A DNA stretch of 64,000 nucleotides from Nemertoderma westbladi (taxonomy: Eukaryota > Xenacoelomorpha > Nemertodermatida > Nemertodermatidae), in assembly GCA_032718475.1 (NCBI GenBank), contig JAUCBJ010005087.1, forward strand, positions 1-64,000. Direction: 5' to 3'. A model generated the notes under the pieces. It worked only from the letters and a program-made list of their open reading frames with translations. It did not search any database and had not been told where the DNA came from. A program made the translations under genes and the position numbers. Positions within the stretch are counted from its first letter, which is position 1. Every line of letters starts with the position of its first letter. Positions 9,156-20,154 of this stretch are shown piece by piece.

Positions 9156-9164
9156 GGGGGGGAG
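9156..9164 (+). promoter_or_regulatory. Polypurine tract
   Basis: Seven G followed by AG lies directly against the TG of the right LTR. This is the expected position of the plus-strand primer for reverse transcription. Confidence 0.8.
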
Positions 9165-9715
9165 TGTTAGCTTATTCAATCCCGCCAACACCCCATAAAG
9201 TTATTAGCCGATAAGCAATATTGGGAGCCACGAGATTGGGCAATTAACCAACTCGTGCCATCCCAATAAGAGTGGGAAGGAGGCACACAATAGAAGGTCA
9301 GGGGCCAAACCCCTAACCCAAGGAGAACAGGTGGAGTGAACGGGAATACTCCACGGGGCGCCAACAAGGGTATTAACCAATCAGAGGGGGGAATGGCATC
9401 GATTGAGTAGCAATAAGGCCACCGTGCAATATAACCAGTAACCTGTAATCATATCATTCAGTTTACTCAGTCAGCTATCCCAGTACAGTAAGGCAGTACG
9501 GTGACTGTTAAGACCGTCGTCGCCACCGTCACCATATTACCGGTACATTAGCTTTATCTACTGTGCTATCTGTATCACTCATCATTTATTATCTCAACGT
9601 TATCAGAGTTCGACAACGACACTAGAACAATTATTACCTTTTCCATTCACACGGCGGGGCGGGGACGCGTACGAAACACACCGGATAAACCGGGATCCTC
9701 TCGGATCCCGTCACA
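9165..9715 (+). repeat. 3' LTR (551 bp)
   Basis: Same sequence as 1901-2451 apart from C at 9546. It ends CGTCACA and is followed by TCATC (9716-9720), the right target duplication. Confidence 0.95.
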
Positions 9716-9720
9716 TCATC
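9716..9720. repeat. Right target-site duplication TCATC
   Basis: Identical to 1896-1900. Confidence 0.95.
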
Positions 9721-10118
9721 ATTCTAATCATGTTTTATTATTATTAATCTCGTCAATAAAATTATATATATATATATTAAATTCCAGCTTTGGTATTAAT
9801 TACTGTGAACGTAGGCTAGTAAACTGTACCACACTTAAAAACATCAAATTAAATCAGTCCAATTATCTAATTCTAGAACATTCATTAAATATCTATTGAC
9901 TATAAGAGTTAGCAAAAGCAAAAAAAAGTAATAAAAAACGCTTAGAAACCGCACCAAAAAAGTAGAGATGGGCCTTTATGTGCGAATGAGTGGTTTCAAA
10001 AACATTAGTCATGCTTAGAAGAGTCAAAGTTTAGAAAAGTCAGATTTAAGATTTAAAGTTTGGCAGTAGTGTTTGGCATAGTGGCTACAACTGGTGTGCG
10101 CACTGTAGGCCTACATAT
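9721..10118. other. AT-rich intronic sequence
   Basis: A short TA dinucleotide run near 9765. Otherwise nothing is recognised. Confidence 0.6.
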
Positions 10119-11401
10119 GTACGTACACGAAGTGGGGCCTTCGCGCAGCACGTGAAATGAGTTAATGCTAAGTATCAACTCGAAAGGATTATAAAAACAT
10201 AGGAGAAGATTTTCCCGGAAAACGTTAACCCTCTAGCGGGAGACTGGGTAACTGAAGAAGGAAGGATTAGTTTCCCTACAAAGCCACAGCCTATGGTCTA
10301 TTACATATCTACCAAGTTTCCGATTGACGGATCATAAATAACGAAATGTTGGAAGGTTTTCACTTTCATACATTTAGCCCTCTAGCGGCATATTAAAGAA
10401 CTACGGATCGATCACCTTCCTCACAAAGACGAGGCATGTGGTCTAGTACATACCGGTACTGTATATTCCAAAATTCAGCTTAAATAGATTAAGATCAAGG
10501 AATTCGCGAAGGTTATCACTTTCCTACATTTCGCCCTCTAGCGGCAGACTCGAAAACTCCGGACCGATTACTGTCCACACAAAGACTTAGGATGTCTTCT
10601 AGTACATATATGACAAGTTTCAGCTTGATCAGATCATAAATAACTAAATGGAAGAATAATTTCACATTCGGGACATTTCGCCCTCTAGCGGCAGACTGGA
10701 GAACTGCAGACAGATTAGCCTCCTTTGAAATTTACAGCTAATGGTCTAGTACATACTTCCCAAGTTTCAGCTTAAACGGATTAAAAGCAAAGAAATGGGT
10801 GGCCATTTAATGTTTAGACATGTGGCCCTCTAGCGGGAGACCATTGCACTGATGGTGTCTGAAAGTCTCTCAAAAATCTCACCTTTTGCTCATATTGATA
10901 CCTACAAATTTTCAACTTGGCAGCTTTAAATCCGACAAAGTTATTAGCATGTCAAAATCGTAACGACGACAACGATTTCACTTTCAGACCTTTGGCCCTC
11001 TAGCGGCAGACTGGAGAACTGCAGATGGATTCGCCTCCTTTGAAAGTCACAGTTAATGGTCTAATACATATCTGCCAAGTTTCAGCTTAAACGGATTAAA
11101 AGCAAAGAAATGGGAGGGCATTTAATGTTTAGACATGTGGCCCTCTAGCGGGAGACCATTGCACTGATGGTGGCTGAAAGTCTCTCAAAAATCTCAACTT
11201 TTGCTCATATTAATACCTACAAATTTTCAACTTGGCAGCTTTAAATCCGACAAAGTTATTAGCATGTCAAAATCGTAACGACGACGACGACGACGACAAC
11301 GACGACGACGACGACAACTATTTGCATAAATTGACCCACCCCCTAACAGTGTCAATTCGCTAAGGCTCCGCCAACTTCGTGGCTCGCCCCACAGTACGTA
11401 C
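10119..11401. mobile_element. Repetitive element with 8-bp GTACGTAC target duplication and about 150-bp internal repeats
   Basis: GTACGTAC at 10119-10126 and 11394-11401 bracket a 1,267-bp unit. Its outer ends are loosely inverted: AGTGGGGCCTTCGCGC on the left, GGCTCGCCCCACA on the right. Inside are seven imperfect tandem blocks of roughly 145-165 bp, each containing CCCTCTAGCGGCAGACTGGA or a variant (near 10230, 10377, 10531, 10678, 10827, 10994 and 11138). A GAC trinucleotide run at 11279-11313 follows. There is no open frame. An 8-bp duplication is typical of hAT-type transposition. The duplication is itself palindromic, so chance is less unlikely than for a random 8-mer. Confidence 0.6.
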
Positions 11402-12467
11402 TGATGTTTGTTTTTTGTATTCGCAACTTACTGGAGTCTCGCATTAACTTCCCAAGTAAATGAGAACACGCTTTTCGCGCAACTCTTTCTTCTGTAAGAT
11501 GCCATCTGTTAATTATGTTGGCTCTCTTGACTTTGTTGGGGTAAATAATGTAGGGGCCTACTACTGTAAGTCAACCTACAGGGCCCAACCATCGTGGTTT
11601 GGAATATTCTCTTCTTTCTGTCTACGTTAGCATTTTTATTTATACAATGACAAAAATGTAGGAATTCAATTGAATGTTAATTCTACGAATAAAATACAGT
11701 TTATACAATTCAGTAGAAACGGTTATGAGTTTATATAATTATATTTGATAATATTTCATTAGTATTTAAAAGTTAAAAATATATATAAAACATGAATTCA
11801 TTTGTATTCCATTGAATCCAATATATTGAAACTCAAGTGTGTGAAACCAACTTTATAAGGGACTGACAACGTAGGTATTTAAATACCTAAAGCCTTGAAG
11901 CCACTGTCGCTGGTGACAATTGGGTTGAAGGGATTATTATATGCGCAGTTTCCCATAGAACAATGAAGAATTGATCGATATCTCTTTCTTGATAGAATTC
12001 ATCAATATTATTACGTTGGGGTGGTTTACGTGCCCAACTAGTTTATATTTCTCAGCTTGATTGATTAATATTATCAAAGCAACAGGGGTAACTTAAAATT
12101 AATGGTATAACTTTTGTTGGGCAGAGCTTTACAAAGTTTCTCAAAACAGCATTCTTGTATTCTTGTATATATATTTAGCGATTTAAAATTCACACAGCAA
12201 TAATAAATTATAAAATTAATTTATTTCGTGTATGCCAAATCTAAATTACCGCTTGACTAATGGACCTGTGGTAAATTTATATAGAAATAATTTTCCGCCG
12301 CAAAATATTATTACTTTATTATCGCTGGGTAATATTACGACCGATTAACATCTCAGGTCCCATTTGCATTTATGTCCAATGAATGTTGGTCCCCAACTGC
12401 CTGCGATCTTAGGTCCTGAAATTATTCTGCAATATTATTTTGGTTAAGAAACCTTGATTACTCTACA
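11402..12467. other. AT-rich sequence, nothing recognised
   Basis: No exon-like frame, repeat array or RNA signal was found on either strand. Confidence 0.55.
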
Positions 12468-12540
12468 CTATGCCCCGCCATATAGTGTCGTAATTCAGTG
12501 GCAAGGACCCCCCAAATATTTCTAAAATTTTTTATAGATT
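12468..12540 (+). repeat. Decayed end of the 57.9-kb foldback element family
   Basis: ATATAGTGTCGTAATTCA and the following CCCCCCAAATATTTCTA match, with changes, the outer end of the foldback element at 57888-58782 (ATATAGTGTCGTTATTCA, CCCAAATTTTTCTATAAAT). Only one end is seen here. Confidence 0.5.
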
Positions 12541-13273
12541 GGACACATACTTTGGTTTTCCGTCAATGTATTAGACGTGAAATGATGTTTTGTGTAGACC
12601 TACAGCCCCATAATTATGCCGAGACTACAGAGTTTGCTTATTCGATAATTCAATGTGCTTCTACGTTATTTAGATCTCCATTCATCTAAAAGTGAAAGAA
12701 AAGTTAATTTCCATGGAGATTTGCACGCCTATATTAATCTGTCTGTGTCAATCACAATTGGATACAGTAGTACATTAGGGTACCCAAAAAAACCCGAGTC
12801 AATTTATTTTCGGGTGTTATACTGTACATCTACTGTATTATGAGTAAACTATTCAAATGTACTTCTGAAACTGAAAAACGAACCGTAATGTTGGAGCTAT
12901 AAAATGACATACTGTAAGTAAGCCTACAGTACCGGTAAGCCTATAGAAAATATTTAAAATAGCAATACACCCAATTATTTTATCTTCTTTAATTTTAGAA
13001 ATAATTATTTAAAATGATATATTATGTGCGTCGAAATAACTATACAGTATAAGAATAACTAAATAACTGCTGTATAATTAAATTAGGTCATCATTCATAC
13101 AGTATGCGCACCTCTGGCAAGTTACATTACATACATACAGCGGTATTTGCTGTAACTTAAAAATACAGCATGTTATGTCTTTTTATGCTCCAAGACTGCC
13201 TTAACTTCGCATGCATTTAGATACCTTATAGCATACTGTATAAATATGTAGTGTATAGTTAATTAAATAATAC
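12541..13273. other. AT-rich intronic sequence, nothing recognised
   Basis: Short plus-strand open frames around 12498-12843 have no coding character. Confidence 0.55.
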
Positions 13274-13473
13274 CTTAGATGTTCTTCTTTGATATCATCT
13301 TTAGCGCATCTAGCTGTGTCATCCGGTACTGAATCTTCTGTTATCTCCCCAGTGACATTCCCTTCATCCAATGAAACATCCTTAGCGATCTGCACTTTAA
13401 CCACAACTGCCGGCGATGGCGATTGGGTGTTTAAAGAAGCTGTTGCCATAGTAGTTATAAAATCATTATTCAT
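13274..13473 (-). CDS. Probable first coding exon of the EF-hand gene
   Basis: A minus-strand open frame of 66 codons plus two bases begins at an ATG (13473) preceded immediately by an in-frame TAA, so this is the first possible start. A second ATG eight codons later, MATASL, has a better initiation context (G at +4). The protein is acidic and soluble, ending DDIKEEHL plus a split Arg codon. There is no signal peptide or membrane segment. The exon ends AAG with GTATTA following as a donor (weak at +5). Two bases of the last codon remain, exactly what the EF-hand exon at 93-1 needs. Joining them gives a continuous helix leading into the EF-hand. The intron would be 13,180 bp and holds several mobile elements. 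I inferred the pairing from phase, strand and sense. No transcript was available. Confidence 0.55.
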
Positions 13474-13549
13474 TTATTGGTAATAATATACGTTGTTAAA
13501 ATATTTTATTTTATCAAAAACAGTCATTTCTCGCAAGGAGAAAATATTT

Positions 13550-14078
13550 AAATCCTAAGAGCTTATGGAATACCAGAGGTAATTGTGGCTGGCATTGGAT
13601 TGTTATATTGTGACACAGAAGACTCAGGTACTCTCACCAGATGGTGAAACTGAGTTCTTCTCAATCCTGGCTTGCGTACTGCAAGGTGGCACATTGGCGC
13701 CATTACTATTCGTAATTGTACTGGATTACGCAATGATGACGGCCACAAAGGGTGAAGATCTGGGATTCACACTACAAGAACGCAGAAGTAGTAGATATCC
13801 GGCAACTACACAGTCACAGACACCGACTTTGCGGATGATATCGCCCTGCTCTCTAATACGCTAGCAGATGCACATCATTCAGGAGAAATTCTACTTCTCT
13901 GGCAACCAACTCATGGAAAGCGTAGTAGTGGACGACCGGCCATAACATATATAGATCAACTTGAAAGGGATACTGAACTTGGGAGAAACGAAATTGCGAC
14001 AACTATGGAGAATCGGGAAGCCTGGAAGGATCTCATTTCCACTGTCCGAGCTCGCTCGACCTATTACTGTAGAAGTAC
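13550..14078 (+). pseudogene. LINE reverse-transcriptase fragment, copy 1
   Basis: Broken frames encode non-LTR reverse-transcriptase motifs: AYGIPEVIVAGIGLLY near 13560, then SPDGETEFFSI, and VLQGGTLAPLLFVIVLDY at about 13676-13730 (the family has GDTLAP here). After 13860 the sequence jumps to the C-terminal tail of the same protein type, LLLWQPTHGKRSSGRP (about 13890-13940), ending near NREAWKDLI. The catalytic block and thumb are deleted. It is homologous to the copy at 26.1-27.1 kb. It lies just upstream of the EF-hand gene's first coding exon, in the opposite orientation. It cannot be functional. Confidence 0.8.
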
Positions 14079-14649
14079 TGTACTATCAACTTTTGTGGTT
14101 GCAGTGCAAGACGTTATAATAGAGTCGAAAATCTTTTAGAATTTACATTTTTCAATTTAAAAATTTCCAATTCCAAAAGTTATATTTATATTATATACAG
14201 TACAGTACAGTAGGCCTAGGCTTATTGATTTATAAGTACAGTCAATATCAATCAAATAAATATCAAAAAAATTCATCAAATATCAATGTTATAATTATGT
14301 AACTGTATATAAAAATAAACAAATAGAAAGTTGTGCAATTACATAAGTTTTTAAACTCTTATTGTTGAATTAGAAACGCAATAACTTTATTATTATAATA
14401 TAATTATAAACAGCACGAAGCCACAGAACAGTTCCAATAAAGCCATATGAACATGAAGAAGAGACTGGCCTCTCATCTAATCCACTTGTAGGATTAAGTA
14501 CACCAGCTTCTTTATCTTATTATTTATAATATAATGTAACCTGGCAACCAGATTACAAAGTTATCAATTATGCTGTATACAATACATTGAACTGCTTTGC
14601 ACTTTAAATTCAATGGCGGAATATAATCAATAATGTACAGCCAACGAAT
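14079..14649. other. AT-rich sequence, nothing recognised
   Basis: A short CAGTA run near 14198. No exon or repeat family is identified. Confidence 0.55.
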
Positions 14650-14800
14650 AGATTTAGTTTCACTCACCTCCTCTGTGGGTGAGCCAGGATTTTTATTTTT
14701 TGCTCTCATTTTTTTGCTACCAGCGTTTAAAAAATGTGTCTCAGTCGATATTTCACCAGTCGTACAGCAGTTATTCCTAAACCTTATAGCGATTCGTTAC
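14650..14800 (+). repeat. Fragment of the foldback element arm
   Basis: The segment from GGGTGAGCCAG through CAGCAGTTATTCCTAAACCT matches the arm of the foldback element near 58010-58125 with about one change in six. It is a solitary fragment without the partner arm. Confidence 0.6.
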
Positions 14801-14989
14801 CAGTACCACCCACCTCCTCACTCACCATCCGACCGACTGATCAACAGACCAAGACCACCCCCCCCATAAGGACTTCGTGCAGCACGTGAATACCAAAAAT
14901 ACCCTCATGTGAACTTTCCCAGACTGTTTGGGAAGATGGTCGAAAATACGAAAGTTCGCCAATGATAGAGAATGGGCCAAATTCCTTTC

Positions 14990-15215
14990 TGATGTGTTTC
15001 TGATGTGTGCCGGGAATCTTCACATGCTGATTTGGGCAGAAATCCAGGTATTCATTTAGCTACCATTTAAGGATACAATGCAAAGATGTCTGGCTAAACC
15101 TTTCAAAGCATTCGTGCCGAAACGAAAACTGACTCGGTTCCCATGCGGGGGTTGAACCCACAACATCTGAGAGATGTGTATTCAATCTAACCCCTGCACC
15201 AAGGTGGGCCCCGGA
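14990..15215 (-). mobile_element. tRNA-derived SINE, minus strand
   Basis: Read on the minus strand it begins with a tRNA-like head, CCACCTTGGTGCAGGGGTTA (A-box region), then GTGGGTTCAACCCC (B box). A tail follows containing GTTTTCGTTTCGGCA and TGGTAGCTAAATGA. The same order is present in the SINE at 26265-26588. The pol III boxes are degenerate and the tail diverges near 15000. Confidence 0.7.
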
Positions 15216-15544
15216 CAAAGTCGGAACAGGTGTCAGATACCGTCAGATCTGATCAGATCAAATAAGGACAGACGTTTTAGCCATCCTAGAAAGATACTGT
15301 CTGACAGTTGGTATCAGACTATATGACAGTTGCGGCCCAGAGGTAAATCCTTACCTCATGGTGAGTGAGCTTGGGGAAGATCTTCTCTGTGCTGGGGGTA
15401 AGAGCGCGTAAGAAAAGGGGGAAGAGGGGGAAAGAATAGGGGTATGGATCTATAAATAGCAATAACCAATAGGACCTTTAGTGGACGATTCTCGATAGTT
15501 GTTATAAATATACCCACAACCTATCATTAAAGAATAACAGTTAA
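15216..15544. other. Unique sequence, nothing recognised
   Basis: It includes a short palindromic TCTGATCAGATCA near 15246. No gene is seen. Confidence 0.5.
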
Positions 15545-16265
15545 ATACCCACCTATCATTACACACTTTACTTTACATTAGGCCTACATTACTTAACCAT
15601 ACATACCCACCCATCCCTACATACCTACTTAGACGTACCCTCCCACCCAGCTAAGCACACCTACTTACCCGTACCCACACACACCTAAGCACACCTACTT
15701 AACCGCTCCCACCCACCCATCCCATCACGTCTACATAGCCGCACCCAACCAACCTCCCACCTACAGTAAGCACTTCTATTTAACCGCACCCACACACATA
15801 CCTAAGCACGTCTACTTAACCGCACCCACCCTCCCACTTAAGCACATACTTAACCGACCCACCCACCTAAGAACGTCTAATTAACCGCACCCACACACCA
15901 ACCTAAGCACGTCTACTTAACTGCACCCACTCTCCCACCTAAGCATGTCTACTTAACTGACCCACCCACCCACCCACCCACCTAAGCACGTCTTCTTAAC
16001 CGCAGCCACCCTCCCACTTAAGCACACCTACTTAACCGACCCACCCCTCCCGCCCACCTACCAAAGCACAAATACATAACCGCACCCACACACCAACGTA
16101 AGTACGTCTACGTAACCGCACCCACCCACCCACATAAGCACGTCTACTTAACCGCACCCACACACCAAACTAAACACGTCTACTTAACCGCACTCAACCT
16201 CCCGTACCCCTACACATCTAATTACCCGCACTCACCTACCCCTACTCATCCCTCCCTCCCACACC
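15545..16265. repeat. C-rich minisatellite of about 30-37 bp
   Basis: Some 20 irregular units built on CACCTAAGCACGTCTACTTA followed by ACCGCACCCAC. Unit length varies through CCCA expansions (for example 15960-15982). C-rich on the plus strand throughout and G-poor. Confidence 0.85.
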
Positions 16266-16400
16266 CTAGTTACGAGGCTCAGCACGAGGCTCAGTTATGA
16301 GATATAAATTAAAATTGAGCAATTCTAACACAAAATCTGTATTTAAGAAAGTAACCAAACCGCAAATAAATCATAAGAGGGGAAAGTTGCTCGCTTTCAA

Positions 16401-16418
16401 CCCCCCCCCCCCCCCCCC
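16401..16418. repeat. C18 run
   Basis: Eighteen C. One of several long G or C homopolymers in the window. Confidence 0.9.
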
Positions 16419-16854
16419 TTAATCTGCACCCCAACCCAAAGGCACACAGAGGATTGTTGACAGGCAGGTATTGACAGAAAATTGGTGTTTTAAAAGTAAT
16501 ATATTTTAGGCGTGGAGGCGAAACAATTTATAAGAAATATTATAACTTACCTTATGACGTTTTAGTATTGATACTGAAATATTAATTTACCATGTTGATG
16601 TCACAACAAAATTATTTAGCTATATTTATTCTAAAGAATCTCCATTAAATACTCAGCCAATCATTTTGCGAGATAAACCATAAGCAAGCTGTCTTATTAC
16701 TCTAGGGCCTAAACACTATTGCATGTCCTATATAATTACACCTAGCTGGAATAGTGGTGAGTTAGAACTGGTCGGACTGATTCCTAGCCCGGCAAACACA
16801 CCGGACTTGTTCTAGCACAGATCTGATGTTTCAGCTAAATCAGTGATTGCACTT
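16419..16854. other. Unique sequence, nothing recognised
   Basis: No exon-like frame or repeat array was found. Confidence 0.5.
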
Positions 16855-17270
16855 TAGGACATTTTGCCCTCTAGCGGCAGACTAGAGAACTGCAGACAGA
16901 TGAGCCTCCTTTGAATGACACAGTTAATGGTCTAGTACAATGGGCCATACAGTACATGGACTAGAACGGGTTTAAAGCAAAGAAAATGTGAGGATATATA
17001 ATAGACATGTAGCCCTCTAGCGAGAGACTGAGGATTTGATGGTGTCTGGAAGTCCCTAAAAAACAAAACTTATGGTCTTATTGATGCCTACTAATTTTAG
17101 ACTCGAAAGCTTTAAATCCGACGAAGTTATAAGTAAGTCAAAATCGTAGGGACGATGATGACATACAGTACAATTATTGAATGAACTATTTGCCATAATA
17201 GATCTACCCCCCTAAGAGATAGCGCCAGTTCGCAAAGGCTCCGCCAACTTCGTGGCTTGGACCCTATACC
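16855..17270. repeat. Fragment related to the 10.1-11.4 kb element
   Basis: Two CCCTCTAGCG blocks (near 16867 and 17011), the AAATCCGACGAAGTTATAAG stretch and the end GGCTCCGCCAACTTCGTGGC repeat the right part of the element at 10119-11401. The left part and the flanking duplication are absent. Confidence 0.75.
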
Positions 17271-18129
17271 CCATGCTATAAAATGTATTCGATCGATATA
17301 CAATTATATATTAATCCGCTAGGTGGTGTCAAATTATTATTCTGCAATTTCGTACTTGTACAGTACAGCAGTACCGTACCGGTAGGCCTATGTCATTACA
17401 TCGGAGTCTCTAGCCGATCCCCAATTAAATGTCTTAACTTTTCAATTTCGTAGAAGATAGACTTTATGATTCTCTACAAGCAACCAAAATTTCAGCTCTG
17501 GAAAATGAGGCGTTCCCGAGAAATTTAACATTTTCTAAAAACCACATAATCTGTCGTAGCTGACGTCAGACTGCATGATTTATCACCAAACTTTACAAAT
17601 TTTCTAAACTTTCCTCTACTACTTACCTACTAAGTTTGGTTCAATTTCAAGTCAGCGATGCCGAGAAATTCGCGTTCAAAGATTTACCAGACAGACAGAC
17701 GGACGGACGGACAGACGGACATGCCCCATTTGCCCTATATGAACCGTATGCCAAGGCTCGCCGACTACGTGTCTCGCCCCACACTATTATTTCTGTATCA
17801 ATCAATAATTGTGCTTAATTTGTGTTGTAATACGTTTTAAAGCTATACTACTGTCAGACTGTTTGAAATAATTATGTGCTCGAGCGGTAACAGTCCGCAT
17901 CGATAATGTTGGGCTAAAGGAGTACGCGGGCGCACTACATAGCAACTGCTAGGTAGCAACGGCCCTAAATGCCTGGCAAGGCTAGTAAGCGAGCGAAAGA
18001 CTAGGCGGCTCGGTGGTTTGAAATGAGCGGAGAGCTAGGCCTGTTAGCCCAAGGTAGTAAAGGGGAGGCAATCTAGTCCTGCGCTTTCTTCAGCTATTTT
18101 GTGGGGTAAGATCCTAGGAGGCTTAGATC
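17271..18129. other. Mostly unique sequence with another element end
   Basis: A GACAGACGGACGG simple repeat (17690-17722) precedes GGCTCGCCGACTACGTGTCT and CGCCCCACA at about 17754-17783. This is another instance of the right-end motif of the 10.1-11.4 kb element family. No gene is recognised. Confidence 0.5.
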
Positions 18130-19345
18130 ATCTATGCTAGTGCTATGCTATGCTAGTGCTATGCTATGCTAGTGCTATGCTAGTGCTATGCTAGTGCTAT
18201 GCTAGTGCTATGCTAGTGCTATGCTAGTGCTATGCTAGTGCTATGCTAGTGCTATGCTAGTGCTATGCTAGTGCTATGCTAGTGCTATGCTAGTGCTATG
18301 CTAGTGCTATGCTAGTGCTATGCTAGTGCTATGCTAGTGCTATGCTAGTGCTATGCTAGTGCTATGCTAGTGCTATGCTAGTGCTATGCTAGTGCTATGC
18401 TAGTGCTATGCTAGTGCTATGCTAGTGCTATGCTAGTGCTATGCTAGTGCTATGCTAGTGCTATGCTAGTGCTATGCTAGTGCTATGCTAGTGCTATGCT
18501 AGTGCTATGCTAGTGCTATGCTAGTGCTATGCTAGTGCTATGCTAGTGCTATGCTAGTGCTATGCTAGTGCTATGCTAGTGCTATGCTAGTGCTATGCTA
18601 GTGCTATGCTAGTGCTATGCTAGTGCTATGCTAGTGCTATGCTAGTGCTATGCTAGTGCTAGTGCTATGCTAGTGCAATGCTAGTGTTACGCTAGTGCAT
18701 GCTAGTGCTATGTTAGTGCTATGCTAGTGCTATGCTAGTGCTATGCTAGTGCTATGCTAGTGCTATGCTAGTGCTATGCTAGTGCTATGCTAGTGCTATG
18801 CTAGTGCTATGCTAGTGCTATGCTAGTGCTATGCTAGTGCTATGCTAGTGCTATGCTAGTGCTATGCTAGTGCTATGCTAGTGCTATGCTAGTGCTATGC
18901 TAGTGCTATGCTAGTGCTATGCTAGTGCTATGCTAGTGCTATGCTAGTGCTATGCTAGTGCTATGCTAGTGCTATGCTAGTGCTATGCTAGTGCTATGCT
19001 AGTGCTATGCTAGTGCTATGCTAGTGCTATGCTAGTGCTATGCTAGTGCTATGCTAGTGCTATGCTAGTGCTATGCTAGTGCTATGCTAGTGCTATGCTA
19101 GTGCTATGCTAGTGTTATGCTAGTGCTATGCTAGTGCTATGCTAGTGCTATGCTAGTGCTATGCTAGTCCTATGCCAGTGCTATGCTAGTGCTATGTTAG
19201 TGATATGCTAGTGCTATGCTAGTGCTATGCTAGTGCTATGCAAGTGCTATGCTAGAGCTATGCTAGCGCTATGCTAGTGCTATGCTAGTGCTATGCTACA
19301 GTAGTGCTAATGATATGCTACACTAATGCTAAGCTAGTGCTAATG
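18130..19345. repeat. 11-bp satellite array
   Basis: About 105 copies of GCTATGCTAGT in head-to-tail order, almost without variation between 18140 and 19150. A short disturbed patch lies near 18657-18715, and variants accumulate at the right edge (19150-19345). Strong homogeneity in the centre with decay at one edge is typical of slippage or unequal exchange. An 11-bp period gives no frame preservation and no coding sense. Confidence 0.97.
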
Positions 19346-19381
19346 CTAAGCTAACGGTAAGTGTTAACGTTGTATTGTTGG

Positions 19382-19675
19382 CAGAGGCGTAGCTAGCCCT
19401 TCTGGCGCCCAGGGGAATGAAGCTGAGATAGCCCCCCCCCCCTTCAATAATTTTAACTTTTCATTTATGGCGGTTTTTTTTAATATTATATAACAGAATA
19501 TAATATTAAAAAAAATTATGACACATGTCCTGTATACTGTATCACAATCCCTGAATTTTCTCTGATTTGTCCTATTTTTACAAGAATACCCTGACATTTT
19601 GCTTGGCATTTCAGCGCCCCCGGGTGAGTGCGCCCGGGGTAACATTCCCCCCTACTCCCCCTCACTACGCCTCTG
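19382..19675. mobile_element. hAT-type MITE, 294 bp
   Basis: The terminal inverted repeat CAGAGGCGTAG is at 19382-19392, with its complement at 19665-19675. The element is flanked by perfect 8-bp duplications ATTGTTGG (19374-19381 and 19676-19683). Interior without transposase; the minus-strand open frame across it is a chance frame. The terminal motif and 8-bp duplication fit the hAT superfamily. It sits at the right edge of the 11-bp satellite. Confidence 0.9.
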
Positions 19676-19685
19676 ATTGTTGGGC

Positions 19686-19707
19686 GGGGGGGGGGGGGGG
19701 GGGGGGG
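19686..19707. repeat. G22 run
   Basis: Twenty-two G three bases after the MITE target duplication. Confidence 0.9.
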
Positions 19708-19730
19708 AAACTCGACGCAAAACCCGCCTT

Positions 19731-19930
19731 GGCGAATTAATATCCCGCCTCAATGTTAAATTCTCAATTTAGGGAAAGGAGCAGGTTACAGTGGCACGTT
19801 ATTTTAACCAAAACAATAAACTAAACACAATATTACAGGTAAAAGTTTTATTTTGGAGAGTAATCAACTGTTATTTGCGTCGAATTTCCCCTGGAGAGGG
19901 ATTAATTTTTATTGCGTCCAGTTTCTCTCA
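19731..19930 (+). repeat. Dispersed 200-bp repeat, copy 1 (carries part of a secreted-protein exon)
   Basis: From GCGAATTAATATCCCGCC to CGTCCAGTTTCTCTC it is nearly identical to 58852-59055. Its last 60 bases encode FASNFPWRGINFYCVQF, matching residues of the signal-peptide exon at 57717-57887. In this copy the frame ends at a TAG shortly after. Confidence 0.75.
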
Positions 19931-20154
19931 CTATTTGACTAGGTCATGATGATTCTCTCCTAGGGATTATCTTCAGCGGATAAATAAGTAACTGGTGGCT
20001 CTTTTCTCTTGACTGTTACCTATACGATATGGTGTACAACTCGTAACTCCCAATTTGAACACACAAAAATCAATGACAATATAAATATACAAAATATAAA
20101 AACAAAAAAAAACAAAATATACAAACAAAATAAATTCAAGACAATCGATTTCAG

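Larger units (their letters stand above)
1901..9715 (+). mobile_element. Young non-autonomous BEL/Pao LTR retrotransposon (gag-protease only)
   Basis: A complete 7,815-bp insertion: 551-bp LTRs beginning TG and ending CA, TCATC target duplication, purine tract before the right LTR, and a long coding region ending at 7551. The coding region holds a BEL/Pao-type Gag (DUF1759-like), a CCHC knuckle and a retropepsin (DSGA). It then stops where reverse transcriptase should begin. No RT, RNase H or integrase motif appears anywhere inside, so enzymes would have to be supplied in trans. The LTRs differ at one base (2282 against 9546), so insertion was very recent. The element lies antisense inside the proposed first intron of the EF-hand gene. 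Confidence 0.93.
94..13273 (-). other. Proposed 13.2-kb first intron of the EF-hand gene
   Basis: This is the span between the two phase-compatible minus-strand exons. On the minus strand it begins GTATTA and ends TTTAG. It contains the 22-bp minisatellite, the 922-1668 MITE-like element, the whole 1901-9715 LTR retrotransposon in antisense orientation, the 10127-11393 element and a foldback relic near 12.5 kb. No other convincing exon was seen inside it. Confidence 0.45.

Noticed and set aside
17636-17840. Two overlapping 60-aa frames
   Set aside because: They read through a GACAGACGG simple repeat and an element-end motif.
19364-19645. 93-aa minus-strand frame
   Set aside because: It crosses the hAT-type MITE and its flanks. 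No coding signature.
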